DNA from: an uncultured Erysipelotrichaceae bacterium
Lineage (GTDB): Bacteria > Bacillota_I > Bacilli_A > Erysipelotrichales > Erysipelotrichaceae
Assembly (NCBI GenBank): GCA_944326795.1
Contig: CALVFJ010000002.1
Location: forward strand, 38,609 to 102,608
Direction: 5' to 3'
Length of the DNA stretch: 64,000 bases
Part shown: piece after piece, positions 8,415 to 17,205 of the stretch
How the letters are laid out: each line of letters opens with the position of its first letter
Numbering within the stretch: the stretch's first letter is position 1
Notes under the pieces: model-generated
What the model saw: only the letters and a program-made list of their open reading frames with translations
Database searches by the model: none
Told to the model about the DNA's origin: nothing
Translations under genes and position numbers: made by a program

Positions 8415-10106
8415 TCACCTCAAAATATCATTTGGAATCGTAATTGTAATTTTGGTTTCTATAAATGGAATGCTATGGATGTCCATAGAATATTTATCAT
8501 TATAATTTATAAATAATCTTTCATTGATGCTGTATAATCCATAGTTATTTGTTTTAATGTGATTTTTTAAATTATAAGAAATTTCTTTAATTTTCTCAGC
8601 TGATATTCCTTTTCCATTGTCTTTAACGCATATTTTAATTTCATTGTTCATTTGCTGAATATCAATCGTAATTATCCCATGTTCAACATAACTTCTTATT
8701 CCATGGATCAAGCTATTTTCAACTAAAGGCTGTAGTATTAACTTGGGAATTAGAATATCGTTCAAATCGGAATTACAATTAATGTGATATGAAAATTTAT
8801 GGTCATATCTAATTTCTTGCAGAGACAAATAACTGATAACATGTGTTATTTCTTCAGAAATTTCAATGTTTTCACGACCATCACTCAAGCTGATCCTAAA
8901 AATATTCGATAATTGATATATCATATTGCTAACATCATAAGCGTTATGTTCAATAGCTTTAAATTGGATCGTATCTAAAGTATTATATAAAAAATGAGGA
9001 TTAATTTGAGCTTGCAAAGCTCTTAATTGTTCTATACGCTTGTCTTTTTCTTTTTTTTGGATATCAATAAATAATTTATTTATCTCACTGATCATTTTGT
9101 TGAAAGTTACACCTAGGCTATATATCTCGTCTTTGGTAGAAGGAATATATCGAATATTAAAATTGCCATTTCCAATGGTATCCATGATCTGTTTTAGATC
9201 GACTATAGGTTTACATATGTGTTTAGCAAGTATATTTGCAATGATTATAGACATTATAATTAATAGAAATATAATCACGGAAATGATCTGCAAAGATTGA
9301 TCGCTATTATAAAAAAGAACTTTATTATTAATTTTTTGACAGAATATCCATTTGTTAGAATATGGAACTTTACTAAAAAAAATGGTAGAATTGGTACCTT
9401 TTATTATTCCGTTTTCTTGATTATTCATAGCTTCTAAAGATATTTGTGCTAGTTCATTTTTGTTTAAATTTAGTTGATCGATATCATTGCTATAAATTAA
9501 GCCATTATTTGTCATTATCCACATTTTGCTATTATAGACATTGTTATTAGCTAAAACGTCATTTAGCTTTGTTAAGCTGATAGATCCGTTGATAAATCCT
9601 ATTTTTTCGTTAGTTTGGTGATTAATTATTGGATAACATATTAAAAAAATATTATTTCCATCAGATTTTGATATTACAGGGTCACTAATAACATATTCGT
9701 TTGTTCCCATCATCGCTTCTTTGAAATATTGTCTTGAACTGATATCGATAGATAAATGATCATTTATCCAACCTATACCATTAGTACCGCCAATCGCATA
9801 AGTTTCTTGTAAGTTGCCATAAATTTCTTTATTTAGGTTGTTTAGATTAATGATAAATGGCTTAATTTGTTCTATATTTATATTTTGGGTTCCTTCAAAT
9901 TCATGTATTACCCTAATTTCACTAATGCGTTGATTTAACCATGATCCTATTTCTTTTGCTTTATCATCAGTAATTGTTTGAGCTTGGTTTATTGCCATTG
10001 CTTTATTGTGTGGTTCAACATAAAGTTTGATTAAAAGATATAATGGTAAACAAATTATTAAGATGCAAATAATAAAAGCTAATAATATTTTAGTTTTTAA
10101 TTTCAT
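8415..10106 (-). CDS. YesM-type membrane sensor histidine kinase
   Basis: This 563-residue sensor has a first transmembrane helix at about residues 5-28 and an extracellular Cache-like sensing region at about 30-275. A second helix (about 278-300) and a HAMP linker follow. The His_kinase domain has phospho-acceptor His371 in QINPHFLYNTLDTIQ, and a C-terminal HATPase domain carries an ENSLIHG N-box and a KDNGKGIS G-box. Kinases of this class pair with AraC-type response regulators and usually sense small extracellular molecules, often sugars. Here the pair sits back to back with a secreted flavoprotein reductase rather than an ABC sugar transporter. The signal is therefore plausibly the reductase's electron acceptor (inference). 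Confidence 0.9.
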   Translation of the reverse strand: MKLKTKILLAFIICILIICLPLYLLIKLYVEPHNKAMAINQAQTITDDKAKEIGSWLNQRISEIRVIHEFEGTQNINIEQIKPFIINLNNLNKEIYGNLQETYAIGGTNGIGWINDHLSIDISSRQYFKEAMMGTNEYVISDPVISKSDGNNIFLICYPIINHQTNEKIGFINGSISLTKLNDVLANNNVYNSKMWIMTNNGLIYSNDIDQLNLNKNELAQISLEAMNNQENGIIKGTNSTIFFSKVPYSNKWIFCQKINNKVLFYNSDQSLQIISVIIFLLIIMSIIIANILAKHICKPIVDLKQIMDTIGNGNFNIRYIPSTKDEIYSLGVTFNKMISEINKLFIDIQKKEKDKRIEQLRALQAQINPHFLYNTLDTIQFKAIEHNAYDVSNMIYQLSNIFRISLSDGRENIEISEEITHVISYLSLQEIRYDHKFSYHINCNSDLNDILIPKLILQPLVENSLIHGIRSYVEHGIITIDIQQMNNEIKICVKDNGKGISAEKIKEISYNLKNHIKTNNYGLYSINERLFINYNDKYSMDIHSIPFIETKITITIPNDILR

Positions 10107-10245
10107 ATCAAGCCTCTTTTGATATGCTAATTATAATTATTTTTACTTTAAAATAAAAGTGCAAAAAAAGGAAAAATAGTATAAATACAAAAGATTTTAT
10201 TTATTTTAGAATAGTATTGTTAATAAAATAACAAGGAGAAAAGAA

Positions 10246-12021
10246 ATGGTAAAGTTATTTAAATTGTTTATCTGCTGTATGTTAATATTTGGATTGACAT
10301 CATGTAGCAACAACGGTGCTTCAGGAGCAAATAATATTGCTAATGGCACTTATGAAGGTGTTGGAAAAGGTAAAGGGGGAGATATAACATTAAATGTTAC
10401 GATTGAAGATGATCATATAACAAATATAGAGGTAATTTCCCACAATGAAACTACAGGATTTGATAGTGCGATGGATACTTTAAAAGATAAGGTTTTAAAG
10501 TATAATTCTATTGATATTGATACAGTTAGTGGTGCAACATTAACATCAAAAGGCTTTTTATCAGCGATTGAAAATGCTTTAACTAACGCTAATGCGAGCA
10601 AAGATATGCTTGCTAAAGCAGAAATTAATGATCAAGAAGTTGAAAGACAAGAAATAGAAGAAGAATATGATGTAGTAGTTATAGGTGCAGGAGGCGCTGG
10701 ATTTAGTGCTGCAATTGAAGCAAAAAATGCTGGAGCTAATGTTATTATTCTGGAAAAGATGCCTGCAGTAGGTGGAAATACATTGATTTCAGGAGCAGAG
10801 TATGCTGCCCCAAATAACTGGCTGCAAAAAGAAGAAGGCTTAGAAGATAGCGTAGATTTGATGGTTGAAGATATGCTGGTAGGCGGCGATAATAAAAACA
10901 ATCCTGAATTGGTAAGAGTTGTAGCTGAAAATGCACTTGATGGTGCATTATGGCTAAAAGATGAAGTTGGTGTAATTTGGGAAGATGAATTAATGTTTTT
11001 TGGTGGACATAGTGTGAAAAGATCACTGATTCCATTAAATGCGAGTGGTGTTGAAATTGTTACAAAGCTTAATGAAAAGGCACAATCTATGGATATTCCT
11101 ATTTATCTAAATACCAAAGCAACAGAATTGATTGTTGAAGATGGAAAAGTGGTTGGTGTCAAGGCAGTTGGGGAAGATAACGATTATACTTTTAAATGTG
11201 ATGCTGTTGTTATGGCTACCGGAGGATTTGGTTCTAATGTTGAGATGAGAATTCAATATAATCCAGAAATTGATGAGACAATTCTTTCGACAAATTCTGT
11301 AGGATCTACTGGCGATGGTATCATCATGGCTCAAGAAATTGGAGCAGATGTTGAAGGAATGGAATATATCCAAACATATCCAATCTGTGATCCATTAACC
11401 GGAACATTATTATATTTTGATGATGCTAGACTATACGGCCATACAATCATTGTTAATAAAGAAGGAAAAAGATTTGTTGAAGAACTTGGAAGAAGAGATG
11501 AGATGTCTTTAGCTATAAAGGCTCAAACAGGAAATGTTTGCTATGAATTGGTTGATCAAAATGGTTTTGTAGAGTCTAAGCTTGAGGAAAATCATGCACA
11601 AGAACTAGAATATTTATATGAAAATGATTTGCTAGTAAAAGCTGATACTTTACAAGAAATTGCTGAATTTTTCGGCGTTGATTATGAAGCATTGCAAGAA
11701 ACAGTAGATAACTATAATACTTATGTTGAAAATGGTGAAGATCCAGAATTTAATAAGCGTTCTTTACCTAGCAAGATTGAAACTGCTCCATATTATATGA
11801 TAAAAGCTGCGCCAGCCGTTCATCATACGATGGGAGGATTGGTGATTAATACTGATGCTCAAGTACTTAATACTGATGGTGAAGTAATAGAAGGATTATA
11901 TGCTGCTGGTGAAGTTACAGGTGGTATTCATGGAACTAATAGGTTAGGTTCATGTGCTTTAGCTGATATTACGGTATTTGGACGTATTGCTGGTCAAAAT
12001 GCAGCAGAGTATTCAAAATAA
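10246..12021 (+). CDS. Secreted flavin lipoprotein reductase (fumarate/urocanate-reductase family)
   Basis: A 591-residue lipoprotein with signal peptide and lipobox LTSC (Cys20). Residues about 33-115 are an FMN-binding domain with an SGAT motif; Thr98 is the expected site for ApbE-attached FMN. From about residue 142 there is an FAD-binding succinate dehydrogenase/fumarate reductase-type domain: GAGGAGFSAA Rossmann motif, a KRFVEELGRRDE segment, HHTMGG, and the terminal FAD block AAGEVTGGIHGTNRLGS. Such enzymes reduce unsaturated acids (fumarate, urocanate, cinnamates and others) outside the membrane, using electrons passed through FMN. The substrate cannot be read from sequence. AAGGAG precedes the ATG. 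The divergent two-component system probably controls it. Confidence 0.88.
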   Translation: MVKLFKLFICCMLIFGLTSCSNNGASGANNIANGTYEGVGKGKGGDITLNVTIEDDHITNIEVISHNETTGFDSAMDTLKDKVLKYNSIDIDTVSGATLTSKGFLSAIENALTNANASKDMLAKAEINDQEVERQEIEEEYDVVVIGAGGAGFSAAIEAKNAGANVIILEKMPAVGGNTLISGAEYAAPNNWLQKEEGLEDSVDLMVEDMLVGGDNKNNPELVRVVAENALDGALWLKDEVGVIWEDELMFFGGHSVKRSLIPLNASGVEIVTKLNEKAQSMDIPIYLNTKATELIVEDGKVVGVKAVGEDNDYTFKCDAVVMATGGFGSNVEMRIQYNPEIDETILSTNSVGSTGDGIIMAQEIGADVEGMEYIQTYPICDPLTGTLLYFDDARLYGHTIIVNKEGKRFVEELGRRDEMSLAIKAQTGNVCYELVDQNGFVESKLEENHAQELEYLYENDLLVKADTLQEIAEFFGVDYEALQETVDNYNTYVENGEDPEFNKRSLPSKIETAPYYMIKAAPAVHHTMGGLVINTDAQVLNTDGEVIEGLYAAGEVTGGIHGTNRLGSCALADITVFGRIAGQNAAEYSK

Positions 12022-12051
12022 TAGATATAAAAACGTAAAATAATGATATAT

Positions 12052-12090
12052 ACCCATTCCTCTATATTACCAGGGGAATGGGTATTTTTA
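12052..12090 (+). terminator. Terminator of the flavin reductase gene
   Basis: A 9-bp perfect stem (ACCCATTCC/GGAATGGGT) is followed by ATTTTTAT, 31 nt after the stop codon. Confidence 0.85.
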
Positions 12091-12270
12091 TAATTAAGTA
12101 TTCATAAAAAGTAAAGTTAGGAAATTTGCTGGATCATTTTAAGAACACGGTATTAACTATTTGAAAATAAGTGCAGCATAGCAAAATGAATTTGTGATTT
12201 TTATATTTTTTGACAGTTTGCTAAAAGCTATAAATATTATTTTCAGCAGCAAAATAATAATAATAAAGAT

Positions 12271-12306
12271 AAAAAAAGGATGTTTCCAGTAAATATAGAA
12301 ACATCC
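12271..12306 (-). terminator. Terminator of the nagA operon
   Basis: A 9-bp stem (GGATGTTTC/GAAACATCC) is followed, in the minus direction, by seven Ts (the A-run at 12271-12277). It lies about 60 nt past the stop of the membrane-protein gene. Confidence 0.8.
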
Positions 12307-12367
12307 ATATGTTGATATTTAATGTGTTAATAGCTTTGTAAACATAACGCAATTGTATATGTTTTAG

Positions 12368-12886
12368 CTATTTCATCCTGAAGATGGCAATGATATTAGT
12401 AATGGCAAAATAAATGGCAACGATGGCAATGATACCTTCGATGGCAAGCATATACATAGCGTGATTTTGCATGATGCCATTTAATACGATCAAGACTGCT
12501 AATGCTAAGTATAATAAAGCTAGCAAAGCAGCTCGACCTTTATTGCCTTCTTTGACGATTCCATCCAATCGCGATACTTTGTGATATTTTTGGATATCAA
12601 AATTTGGCACTTGGGTCAAAGTATCTAAAAATTTACGATACTTATATTCCGAAATAACTAATGCCAAGACACCTGCAGCGATGCAGATGAAGATATTGAC
12701 GTTAAATGTTGCGATCAGGATACCTAATACCAAAGCAACGATATAGCGATTGCTATAGTAATTTAACTGGCTGGCATGCTTATCTTTCACGATGTATGCA
12801 GCCTTGGAAAAACGGTCATATATGACATTTTGTCCATCTTCTAGCTTATAGATGTTCCTGCCAGCAACGATTTCTTTTTTGGCCAT
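12368..12886 (-). CDS. Uncharacterised four-helix membrane protein downstream of nagA
   Basis: A 172-residue protein that I do not recognise. A soluble N-terminal part of about 45 residues is followed by four hydrophobic helices in two pairs (about 48-62, 65-80, 118-134 and 142-168), separated by a charged cytoplasmic-type segment (about 82-115). The start at 12886 is chosen because AGGGGG lies 7 nt upstream; a longer reading would overlap nagA by 50 nt without a better ribosome site. It starts 10 nt after nagA ends, so the genes are almost certainly cotranscribed. That suggests, without proving, a link to amino-sugar use. No transporter signature is visible. Confidence 0.75.
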   Translation of the reverse strand: MAKKEIVAGRNIYKLEDGQNVIYDRFSKAAYIVKDKHASQLNYYSNRYIVALVLGILIATFNVNIFICIAAGVLALVISEYKYRKFLDTLTQVPNFDIQKYHKVSRLDGIVKEGNKGRAALLALLYLALAVLIVLNGIMQNHAMYMLAIEGIIAIVAIYFAITNIIAIFRMK

Positions 12887-12896
12887 CAGCAACCCC

Positions 12897-14036
12897 CTAT
12901 AATTGGGCAGTGCCTTTGCAGTATGTCTGAACAACGCTGTAATCATCGTTCAATACGACGATATCAGCATCATAACCAGCGCATAGCTTGCCTAGATGAT
13001 CATTTAAGCCAAGCAAGGTAGCAGGGTTGATGGTGCATGAATTTAAGGCAGCATCAAATGGTACCATGGCTTTTTCTACTAAGTTTCTTAGGCCTTCATT
13101 GATCTTTAAGGTTGATCCAGCTAAACCTTTGGTGCTGGTCAAATGGGCGCTGCCATCAGGATAGATTTCGATCTCATTGCCACCGAAAATAAATTTTTCA
13201 CCAGCTTTGAAGCCTTTGCACATCAAACCATCAGAGATCATGATGGTCTTATCACGGCCTTTTGAATTAAACAAGATATTTAAGGCTGAAGGGGTAGAGT
13301 GGTTGCAGTCACAGATAACTTCACCATAAACATCACGATTACGTAAAGCAGCGCCTACCAAACCATTCTTACGATGGTTGTAAGGGGTCATGCCATTATA
13401 GATATGGGTCATTGATCTAGCACCATTAGCAAATGCCATGGTTGCTTCTTCATAAGTTGCTGCTGAGTGACCAACCGAAACGACGACACCATTTTCAGCA
13501 CAGTATCTTGTTAAAGCAAAATCTTTATCGGTTTCGGTTGCCATGGTAATTACTTTGATCAAGCCATCGGCAGCTTCTTGATAATGTTTAAATTCTTCAA
13601 CCGTTGGAGCAACGATATATTGTTCAGGTTGAGCTCCTTTATATACCATATCTAGATATGGTCCTTCAAAATGGATACCTAGGATCGCAGCACCTTCGTA
13701 ACCATCTTTTACAACTTTTGCAACGTTTTTTACCGCATTGGTCAATACTTCGTTGCTTTGGGTGATCGTTGTAGCCAAGAAACCAGTAACGCCTTCTTCT
13801 ACGATGTTTTTGGTCCAGTTACGTAGACCCTCTTCATTTGCATCATTGGTATCAAAGCCATAGGCACCATGACAGTGGATATCGATGAAGCCAGGTACGA
13901 TTCGTTTATCATCGTAATCCTTATCTACTTCTTTTGCGCCATAATTATGAACAGCTATGATTTTTTTGCCCTCTACTTCTAATTGCGCAGGGATGAATTC
14001 ACCATTCAACCAAACGCGTTTACTTTGAATGATCAT
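12897..14036 (-). CDS. nagA: N-acetylglucosamine-6-phosphate deacetylase
   Basis: A 379-residue amidohydrolase that removes acetate from GlcNAc-6-P (or GalNAc-6-P in aga-type pathways), giving the amino-sugar phosphate. Visible landmarks are the metal-binding DIHCHG, HFEGPYLD with the metal-ligand Glu, VSVGHSAATYEEA, MTHIYNGMTPYNHR, CDCNHSTP and the catalytic Asp in MISDGLMCKG. The length matches the family. AGGAGG lies directly upstream of the ATG at 14036. It is divergent from an agaS-like gene, and PTS genes follow, so deacetylation probably follows PTS uptake of an N-acetylated amino sugar. Substrate choice between GlcNAc and GalNAc is unresolved. Confidence 0.93.
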   Translation of the reverse strand: MIIQSKRVWLNGEFIPAQLEVEGKKIIAVHNYGAKEVDKDYDDKRIVPGFIDIHCHGAYGFDTNDANEEGLRNWTKNIVEEGVTGFLATTITQSNEVLTNAVKNVAKVVKDGYEGAAILGIHFEGPYLDMVYKGAQPEQYIVAPTVEEFKHYQEAADGLIKVITMATETDKDFALTRYCAENGVVVSVGHSAATYEEATMAFANGARSMTHIYNGMTPYNHRKNGLVGAALRNRDVYGEVICDCNHSTPSALNILFNSKGRDKTIMISDGLMCKGFKAGEKFIFGGNEIEIYPDGSAHLTSTKGLAGSTLKINEGLRNLVEKAMVPFDAALNSCTINPATLLGLNDHLGKLCAGYDADIVVLNDDYSVVQTYCKGTAQL

Positions 14037-14131
14037 TATTATTTCCTCCTAATATAATTATAATTTAGCACGAAAATAAAGCAAGTGGTTTGCACTTTTC
14101 AGTAATGATTTTAAGTATTTCAACTAAAACG

Positions 14132-14159
14132 TTGAAAACGCTATGATACTTGCTATAAT
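14132..14159 (+). promoter_or_regulatory. agaS promoter overlapped by a CcpA-type cre site
   Basis: TTGAAA (14132-14137), a 16-bp spacer and TATAAT (14154-14159) form a good sigma-A promoter 35 bp before the agaS ATG. TGAAAACGCTATGA at 14133-14146 matches the Bacillus cre consensus TGNAANCGNWNNCA at all but one fixed position. It lies over the -35, where a repressor would block polymerase. Glucose repression through CcpA is inferred; ccpA is not in the window. Confidence 0.65.
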
Positions 14160-14193
14160 TTAAGTGACTTACATAGAAAAGGAGATCAAGAAC

Positions 14194-15366
14194 ATGACAG
14201 TATTTAACATGGATGATGCTACACTGCAAAGTACAAGTGCAACATTCACCGCAACAGAAATTCATCAACAACCTGCTACATGGGCAAAAACATGCAATCA
14301 GATCCGTGCAATGAAAGATGAGATCAAAACATTCATGGATAAGGTTTTGACCCAAGATGATTATGATGTGGTATTTACCGGTGCCGGAACCAGCGAATTT
14401 GTTGGTAATGCTTTATATTCATATATCAATCGTCTTTGCAATTATAAGGCAAAATCTTATGGAACGACCGATATCACGGCTACTCCTGAAAACTATATCT
14501 CACCTAATAAACCAACTTTATTGATCAGTTTTGGTCGTAGCGGTAACTCTCCTGAATCAATCGGAGCCGTAGATTCAGCAGAAGCAGTAAGCAATAATTT
14601 ATATCATTTATTTGTAACCTGCAATAAAAATGGGGCATTGAGCAAACGCGCTGAAAAAGAAGCTAATTGCTTAGCAATCAATTTAACTGATGAAACACAT
14701 GACCAATCATTTGCGATGACCTCAAGTTTCTCTAATATGTATCTTGCTACCTTATTATGTTTCAGTATCGACAACTTAGAAGAAACTATCGCTAAAGTAA
14801 ATAGCTTGATCGAAAAGAGCTCTGCTTTGGTTGATGATCGTTTTGCCGAAATGAAAAATGTCGTTGACACTTATAATTTCAATCGTATCGTATATCTAGG
14901 CAGCAATACTTTGAAAGGTATCGCTCAAGAATCAGCGTTAAAGATGTTGGAATTAACAGCTGGTAAGGTCGTAACGATGTATGATACACCTTTAGGCTTT
15001 AGACATGGTCCAAAATCGATCGTTAATGACGATACCTTGACGGTTGTATATCTAAGCGACACAGCTTATACTCGTCAATATGAGATCGATCTGATCAAAG
15101 AAATGAGCTCACAAAGAAAAGGCAATAAGATCATGGCAGTATGCAATACGCCTTGTGAAGAAGCTAAGGGTCTATGTGATTTCTATTACTGCTTTGATTC
15201 AGAAGCTAAAGATAATGTTTTCAATGGTTTGGATTTCATCGTTTGTGCTCAATTGATCGCTTTATATAAATCTTTATCATTGAACATTACTCCAGATAAT
15301 CCATGTCCAACTGGTGAAGTAAACCGTGTTGTTAAAGGTGTTACTTTATATCCATATGCTAAATAA
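14194..15366 (+). CDS. agaS: AgaS-like SIS-domain amino-sugar phosphate isomerase/deaminase
   Basis: A 390-residue double-SIS sugar isomerase. The first SIS domain has TGAGTSEFVGNAL and ISFGRSGNSPESIG phosphosugar loops; the second (about residues 215-380) has YLGSNTLKGIAQESALKMLELT and FRHGPKS. Length and motifs fit AgaS, which converts galactosamine-6-P to tagatose-6-P in E. coli. GlmS-type synthases differ in carrying a glutaminase domain, which is absent here. The ATG at 14194 follows AAGGAG; an upstream GTG at 14164 does not. The PTS EIIA gene starts 20 nt after its stop. A GalNAc-type pathway is favoured by context, but a related aldose/ketose isomerase activity is possible. Confidence 0.85.
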   Translation: MTVFNMDDATLQSTSATFTATEIHQQPATWAKTCNQIRAMKDEIKTFMDKVLTQDDYDVVFTGAGTSEFVGNALYSYINRLCNYKAKSYGTTDITATPENYISPNKPTLLISFGRSGNSPESIGAVDSAEAVSNNLYHLFVTCNKNGALSKRAEKEANCLAINLTDETHDQSFAMTSSFSNMYLATLLCFSIDNLEETIAKVNSLIEKSSALVDDRFAEMKNVVDTYNFNRIVYLGSNTLKGIAQESALKMLELTAGKVVTMYDTPLGFRHGPKSIVNDDTLTVVYLSDTAYTRQYEIDLIKEMSSQRKGNKIMAVCNTPCEEAKGLCDFYYCFDSEAKDNVFNGLDFIVCAQLIALYKSLSLNITPDNPCPTGEVNRVVKGVTLYPYAK

Positions 15367-15385
15367 TAAATAGGAGGAAAAATTA

Positions 15386-15823
15386 ATGTTAGGAATTATC
15401 GTTACCGGTCACGGAAATTTTGCAACTGGTTTGACCAGCTCAGTTAAATTGATCGCTGGGATCCCTGAACACTATGAAGCAGTAGATTTCGTAGAAACTG
15501 ATTCAGTTGAAGATCTAGAAAAGAAATTGAATGCAGCATTGGATCGGTTAAGCGATTGCGATGGCGTAATCGTATTCTCTGATCTATTAGGTGGTTCACC
15601 ATTTAAAACAGCTGTAGAAGTATCCTTAAAACGTCCTGAAGCAAATATGGTCGTTTTATCAGGAACAAATTTAGGCATGATCATTGAATCAAGCATGGCA
15701 AGAGCATTCGTTGAAGATGCACAAAGCCTAGCAGATATGGCTGTTAATACAGGTAAGGATCAAGTTTATAAATACGTCTATACCGAAAGAAAACAAGAAG
15801 AAGAAAGCGAAGACGGAATTTAA
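15386..15823 (+). CDS. PTS mannose-family EIIA component
   Basis: A 145-residue EIIA of the mannose/fructose/sorbose/GalNAc class. The active-site His9 in GIIVTGHGNFATGL accepts phosphate from HPr, and the SDLLGGSPF motif of this fold is present near residue 60. It passes phosphate to the EIIB at 17206. It is encoded with the isomerase rather than with EIIB/C/D, with the AraC regulator gene in between. A ribosome site (AGGAGG) precedes the ATG. The C-terminus ends in an acidic tail. Confidence 0.92.
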   Translation: MLGIIVTGHGNFATGLTSSVKLIAGIPEHYEAVDFVETDSVEDLEKKLNAALDRLSDCDGVIVFSDLLGGSPFKTAVEVSLKRPEANMVVLSGTNLGMIIESSMARAFVEDAQSLADMAVNTGKDQVYKYVYTERKQEEESEDGI

Positions 15824-15831
15824 AAAAACAA

Positions 15832-15856
15832 AGGGATCATAACGATCCCTTTTTTA
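15832..15856. terminator. Bidirectional terminator between EIIA and araC-type genes
   Basis: AGGGATC/GATCCCT with an ATAAC loop is flanked by A- and T-runs. It overlaps the stop codon of the minus-strand regulator. Confidence 0.8.
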
Positions 15857-17008
15857 GTTATCATAGATCTTTCGTGCATATTCGCTAGGAGTGATACCAT
15901 AGCGCTGGGTAAACTTACGGCTGAAGTAATGGATCGATGCATAGCCTAGCATATTGCTGATGGCGCTGATCGTATATTGTGACTGACGGATCAAGACCTT
16001 AGAACGCGCAAGTTTTAATTCATTGATATATTGTTTAGGAGAGATATGCAGATTATCCTTGAAAAGATTTTGTAGCGAAGAGCGTGAGATCGAAAAGGCA
16101 TTGCATATCTGGTCGATCGGCAGCGGTTCATATAAATGTTCATTGATATATGAAGTGATTTCTTCTAAAAGCTTATCTTCAAAATATTGGTTGATGTTGG
16201 TTGTTGGCTTGACATATTCATTTTCATATTCATATTGTAGCAATTTGATGATGATGCCTTCCAGCAAGCAAATTTGATAATCATTGGCATAAGGAATGTT
16301 GCTATCAGAGTTCTTGGCTAAAAGTTCGATCTGGGCAACTATTTCCTTGCTACAATTAAATACCCGATTGAAAATGCTTGGATCGATGATGCCGTTCATT
16401 TCAAATATTATGGTTAGATATGAACAAGATCCTGCTGAGGCTACAGCTTGAGAATGGAACTGTTTTGGAGCGTATAAGCATAGATCGTGGGTATTTAACG
16501 TAAATTCCTTATCCTCGATCATGGTTTTTAAGCATCCGTTATCAACATAAGTCAACTCGTAGAAATTATGAACTTCTCCATCAAATTTATAATCAGGTCC
16601 TTTTACGACATAATAATAAGCAAGGATCTTGTTAATATGCAAAGATGAGCGGATATCTTTGATCGTGTATGGCTTTGTTGGCTGTTCGCTTTTTATTTGG
16701 TGATCATCAGGAGCAAAGATGCTGACACTAACACATTCATCCATTGGGACGATTGCAAAGCGAACACCTTTTTTTAGATTAACATGGCGGTGGATGGCGT
16801 ATTCCAGATAGTTTTCATCATCATAGATGATCAGCATGCCCATCCCAGAGTTGACAACGACATAGATATCGCTGTCATAGTAGAATACCTTGTCGATAGT
16901 TTTGCTAGTCAAGATGTATTCTTTGGCGCTAAGGTTTTTTTGGGTAATTATAGCTTTGGTTGGTTTACCATATTTTAAAAAATTAGCGCTTGTTGTCTTA
17001 TTGTACAT
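15854..17008 (-). CDS. AraC-family transcriptional regulator of the amino-sugar genes
   Basis: A 384-residue regulator. The N-terminal part is a long sensor with a cupin-like block at about residues 140-225 (HNFYELTYVDNGCL, APKQFHSQAV). The last 100 residues are the AraC double helix-turn-helix, with SISRSSLQNLFKD and the family signature YFSRKFTQRYGITPSEYAR. It lies between agaS-EIIA and EIIB/C/D. It probably activates one or both PTS transcription units in response to a sugar or sugar phosphate (inference from position). It starts 197 bp from EIIB and is divergent from it. Confidence 0.88.
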   Translation of the reverse strand: MYNKTTSANFLKYGKPTKAIITQKNLSAKEYILTSKTIDKVFYYDSDIYVVVNSGMGMLIIYDDENYLEYAIHRHVNLKKGVRFAIVPMDECVSVSIFAPDDHQIKSEQPTKPYTIKDIRSSLHINKILAYYYVVKGPDYKFDGEVHNFYELTYVDNGCLKTMIEDKEFTLNTHDLCLYAPKQFHSQAVASAGSCSYLTIIFEMNGIIDPSIFNRVFNCSKEIVAQIELLAKNSDSNIPYANDYQICLLEGIIIKLLQYEYENEYVKPTTNINQYFEDKLLEEITSYINEHLYEPLPIDQICNAFSISRSSLQNLFKDNLHISPKQYINELKLARSKVLIRQSQYTISAISNMLGYASIHYFSRKFTQRYGITPSEYARKIYDN

Positions 17009-17158
17009 TTTATTTGTCTCCTAACACAAAAATTTTAACATATTTTCACACAATCTTCACAAATAAACTATCAAAAAACACATATTGTTGAAAAATGCAA
17101 ATTAAATACTAAAAAAAATAAATAAATAATGGACGGAATAGCATAGAATAATAACTGA

Positions 17159-17172
17159 GGAAAGCGTTTTCT
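17159..17172 (+). promoter_or_regulatory. cre site upstream of PTS EIIB
   Basis: GGAAAGCGTTTTCT is a near-palindromic CcpA-type operator that matches the cre core (GAAAGCGTTTTC). It ends 33 bp before the EIIB ATG. A TAGAAT at 17144-17149 may be the -10, which would place the cre just downstream of it, in a road-block position. The -35 is not clear. Confidence 0.6.
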
Positions 17173-17205
17173 TAAAAAGCTTACCTTTGAAGGGAAGGAG
17201 ATATT

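Larger units (their letters stand above)
12022..12367. other. Non-coding stretch between the reductase gene and the nagA operon
   Basis: This 346-nt AT-rich stretch lies between convergent genes. It holds a terminator for each side (listed separately) and no convincing open frame or RNA motif. Nothing else was recognised. Confidence 0.5.

Noticed and set aside
12120..12270. Possible riboswitch or small RNA between the reductase gene and nagA operon
   Set aside because: Apart from the two terminator hairpins no conserved motif or stable multi-stem structure was recognised.
17130..17150. Possible sigma-54 promoter before the PTS operon
   Set aside because: The GG and GC dinucleotides are about 10 bp apart rather than the required 12, and no LevR-type activator is present.
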